From Actinophytocola xanthii (GTDB lineage: Bacteria; Actinomycetota; Actinomycetes; Mycobacteriales; Pseudonocardiaceae), in NCBI RefSeq assembly GCF_001921205.1, contig NZ_MSIE01000097.1, positions 1-32,085 of the forward strand: a stretch of DNA of 32,085 bases, read 5' to 3'. The notes beneath the pieces are model-generated. The model had not been told where the DNA came from. It made no database searches and saw nothing but the letters and a program-made list of their open reading frames with translations. Numbering within the stretch: position 1 is the first letter of the stretch; each line of letters starts with the position of its first letter. The position numbers and the translations under genes were made by a program. Below, one piece after another: positions 31,799-32,085 of this stretch.

Positions 31799-32085
31799 GT
31801 TCCCCCGTCCGGCTGGTTGGCGCGGGCGACAACGTGAGTCCCGGTATTGCGATTATCCACCTGCGAGTCGCGCACGTTCACGCCAAAACGACGAGGTGGA
31901 CCCGTCCCGCCGAGCCGGCCAGATTCCTCTGAAGGAGATCTTGCGTCTCGGAGGAGGGCTGGGAGGCGGCGTTGAGTCACTCGCCTTCGCAGGAGTTGCC
32001 AACGTTCGACGCCGACTGCCGACCTCGTCAGCACGACGACTCTGAGAACGTGTTTGAGATCTTGGTCGGCGTGGCTGGTTGATCT
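31799..32085. other. Upstream region of the five-gene operon, no confident gene
   Basis: These 287 bp hold the ribosome site and a candidate promoter for the operon. A possible 79-residue minus-strand reading from 32034 ends with an ATGA overlap on the GNAT-like gene, but it is Arg-rich and shows no domain, so I do not call it. The final 40 bp run into an uncharacterised right edge. Confidence 0.5.
31852..31880 (-). promoter_or_regulatory. Candidate promoter of the five-gene operon
   Basis: On the minus strand GATAAT (31852-31857) lies 17 bp downstream of TGAACG (31875-31880). The -10 matches consensus at five of six bases, the -35 at three of six. The start would be about 45 nt upstream of the GNAT-like ATG. 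Confidence 0.38.

Noticed and set aside
31795-32034. A 79-residue minus-strand frame overlapping the GNAT-like gene as ATGA
   Set aside because: The overlap is suggestive, but the sequence is Arg-rich with no recognisable feature, and the GNAT-like gene has its own ribosome site and a candidate promoter within this frame.
27960-32085. Short GGTTGAT match at both sides of the low-GC operon as possible attachment repeats
   Set aside because: Only seven bases match, which is expected by chance, and no integrase or tRNA gene is present.

Overview
The window is chromosomal DNA of a very GC-rich actinomycete, most likely a Pseudonocardiaceae or a close relative. This rests on the codon bias, the frequent GTG starts, paired XRE/DUF397 and MmyB-type regulators, a SigE-family sigma factor, a bacterial nitric oxide synthase, a GON-domain exoprotein and a P450. 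I cannot name the species. There are about 28 genes. I see no rRNA, tRNA, CRISPR array or complete insertion sequence.

Layout. 0-1.5 kb: a SigE-family sigma factor translationally coupled to a membrane-anchored protein that is probably its anti-sigma partner. 1.6-3.2 kb: a PhyH-type Fe(II)/2-oxoglutarate dioxygenase and a DoxX-type membrane protein whose tail carries five 11-residue repeats. 3.2-8.9 kb: a nuclease-like/UvrD-type helicase broken by a single-base frameshift, facing a two-gene operon (winged-helix protein plus a 1023-residue protein with two P-loop motor domains, the second HerA-like). 8.9-13.4 kb: a PLP aminotransferase, an FKBP isomerase, a secreted AMIN-like protein, an alpha/beta hydrolase and a P450. 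13.4-18.7 kb: two drug-efflux-type MFS transporters, an MmyB-type regulator and a nitric oxide synthase 10 bp downstream of it. 18.7-22.1 kb: a secreted beta-propeller protein, a uridine-kinase-like P-loop protein and a secreted GON-domain protein. 22.3-23.3 kb: a DUF5753 XRE regulator overlapping its small DUF397 partner. 23.3-27.3 kb: a sugar catabolic operon (arabinose/fucose-type isomerase plus FGGY kinase) divergent from a LacI regulator, with a clear promoter and operator between them. 27.4-28 kb: an orphan HTH protein resembling MbcA/Xre antitoxins.

28.0-31.8 kb: one tightly packed five-gene minus-strand operon of visibly lower GC. In transcription order it encodes a GNAT-like protein, an HD-domain phosphohydrolase, a head-only poly(A)-polymerase-type nucleotidyltransferase, a YunG-family protein and a protein with two C-terminal membrane helices. 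It looks acquired, and I recognise no described system with this gene order.

The two best candidates for an undescribed system are this five-gene operon and the winged-helix/AAA-HerA pair beside the frameshifted helicase. Both assignments rest on motifs and gene order; no homology search was possible.
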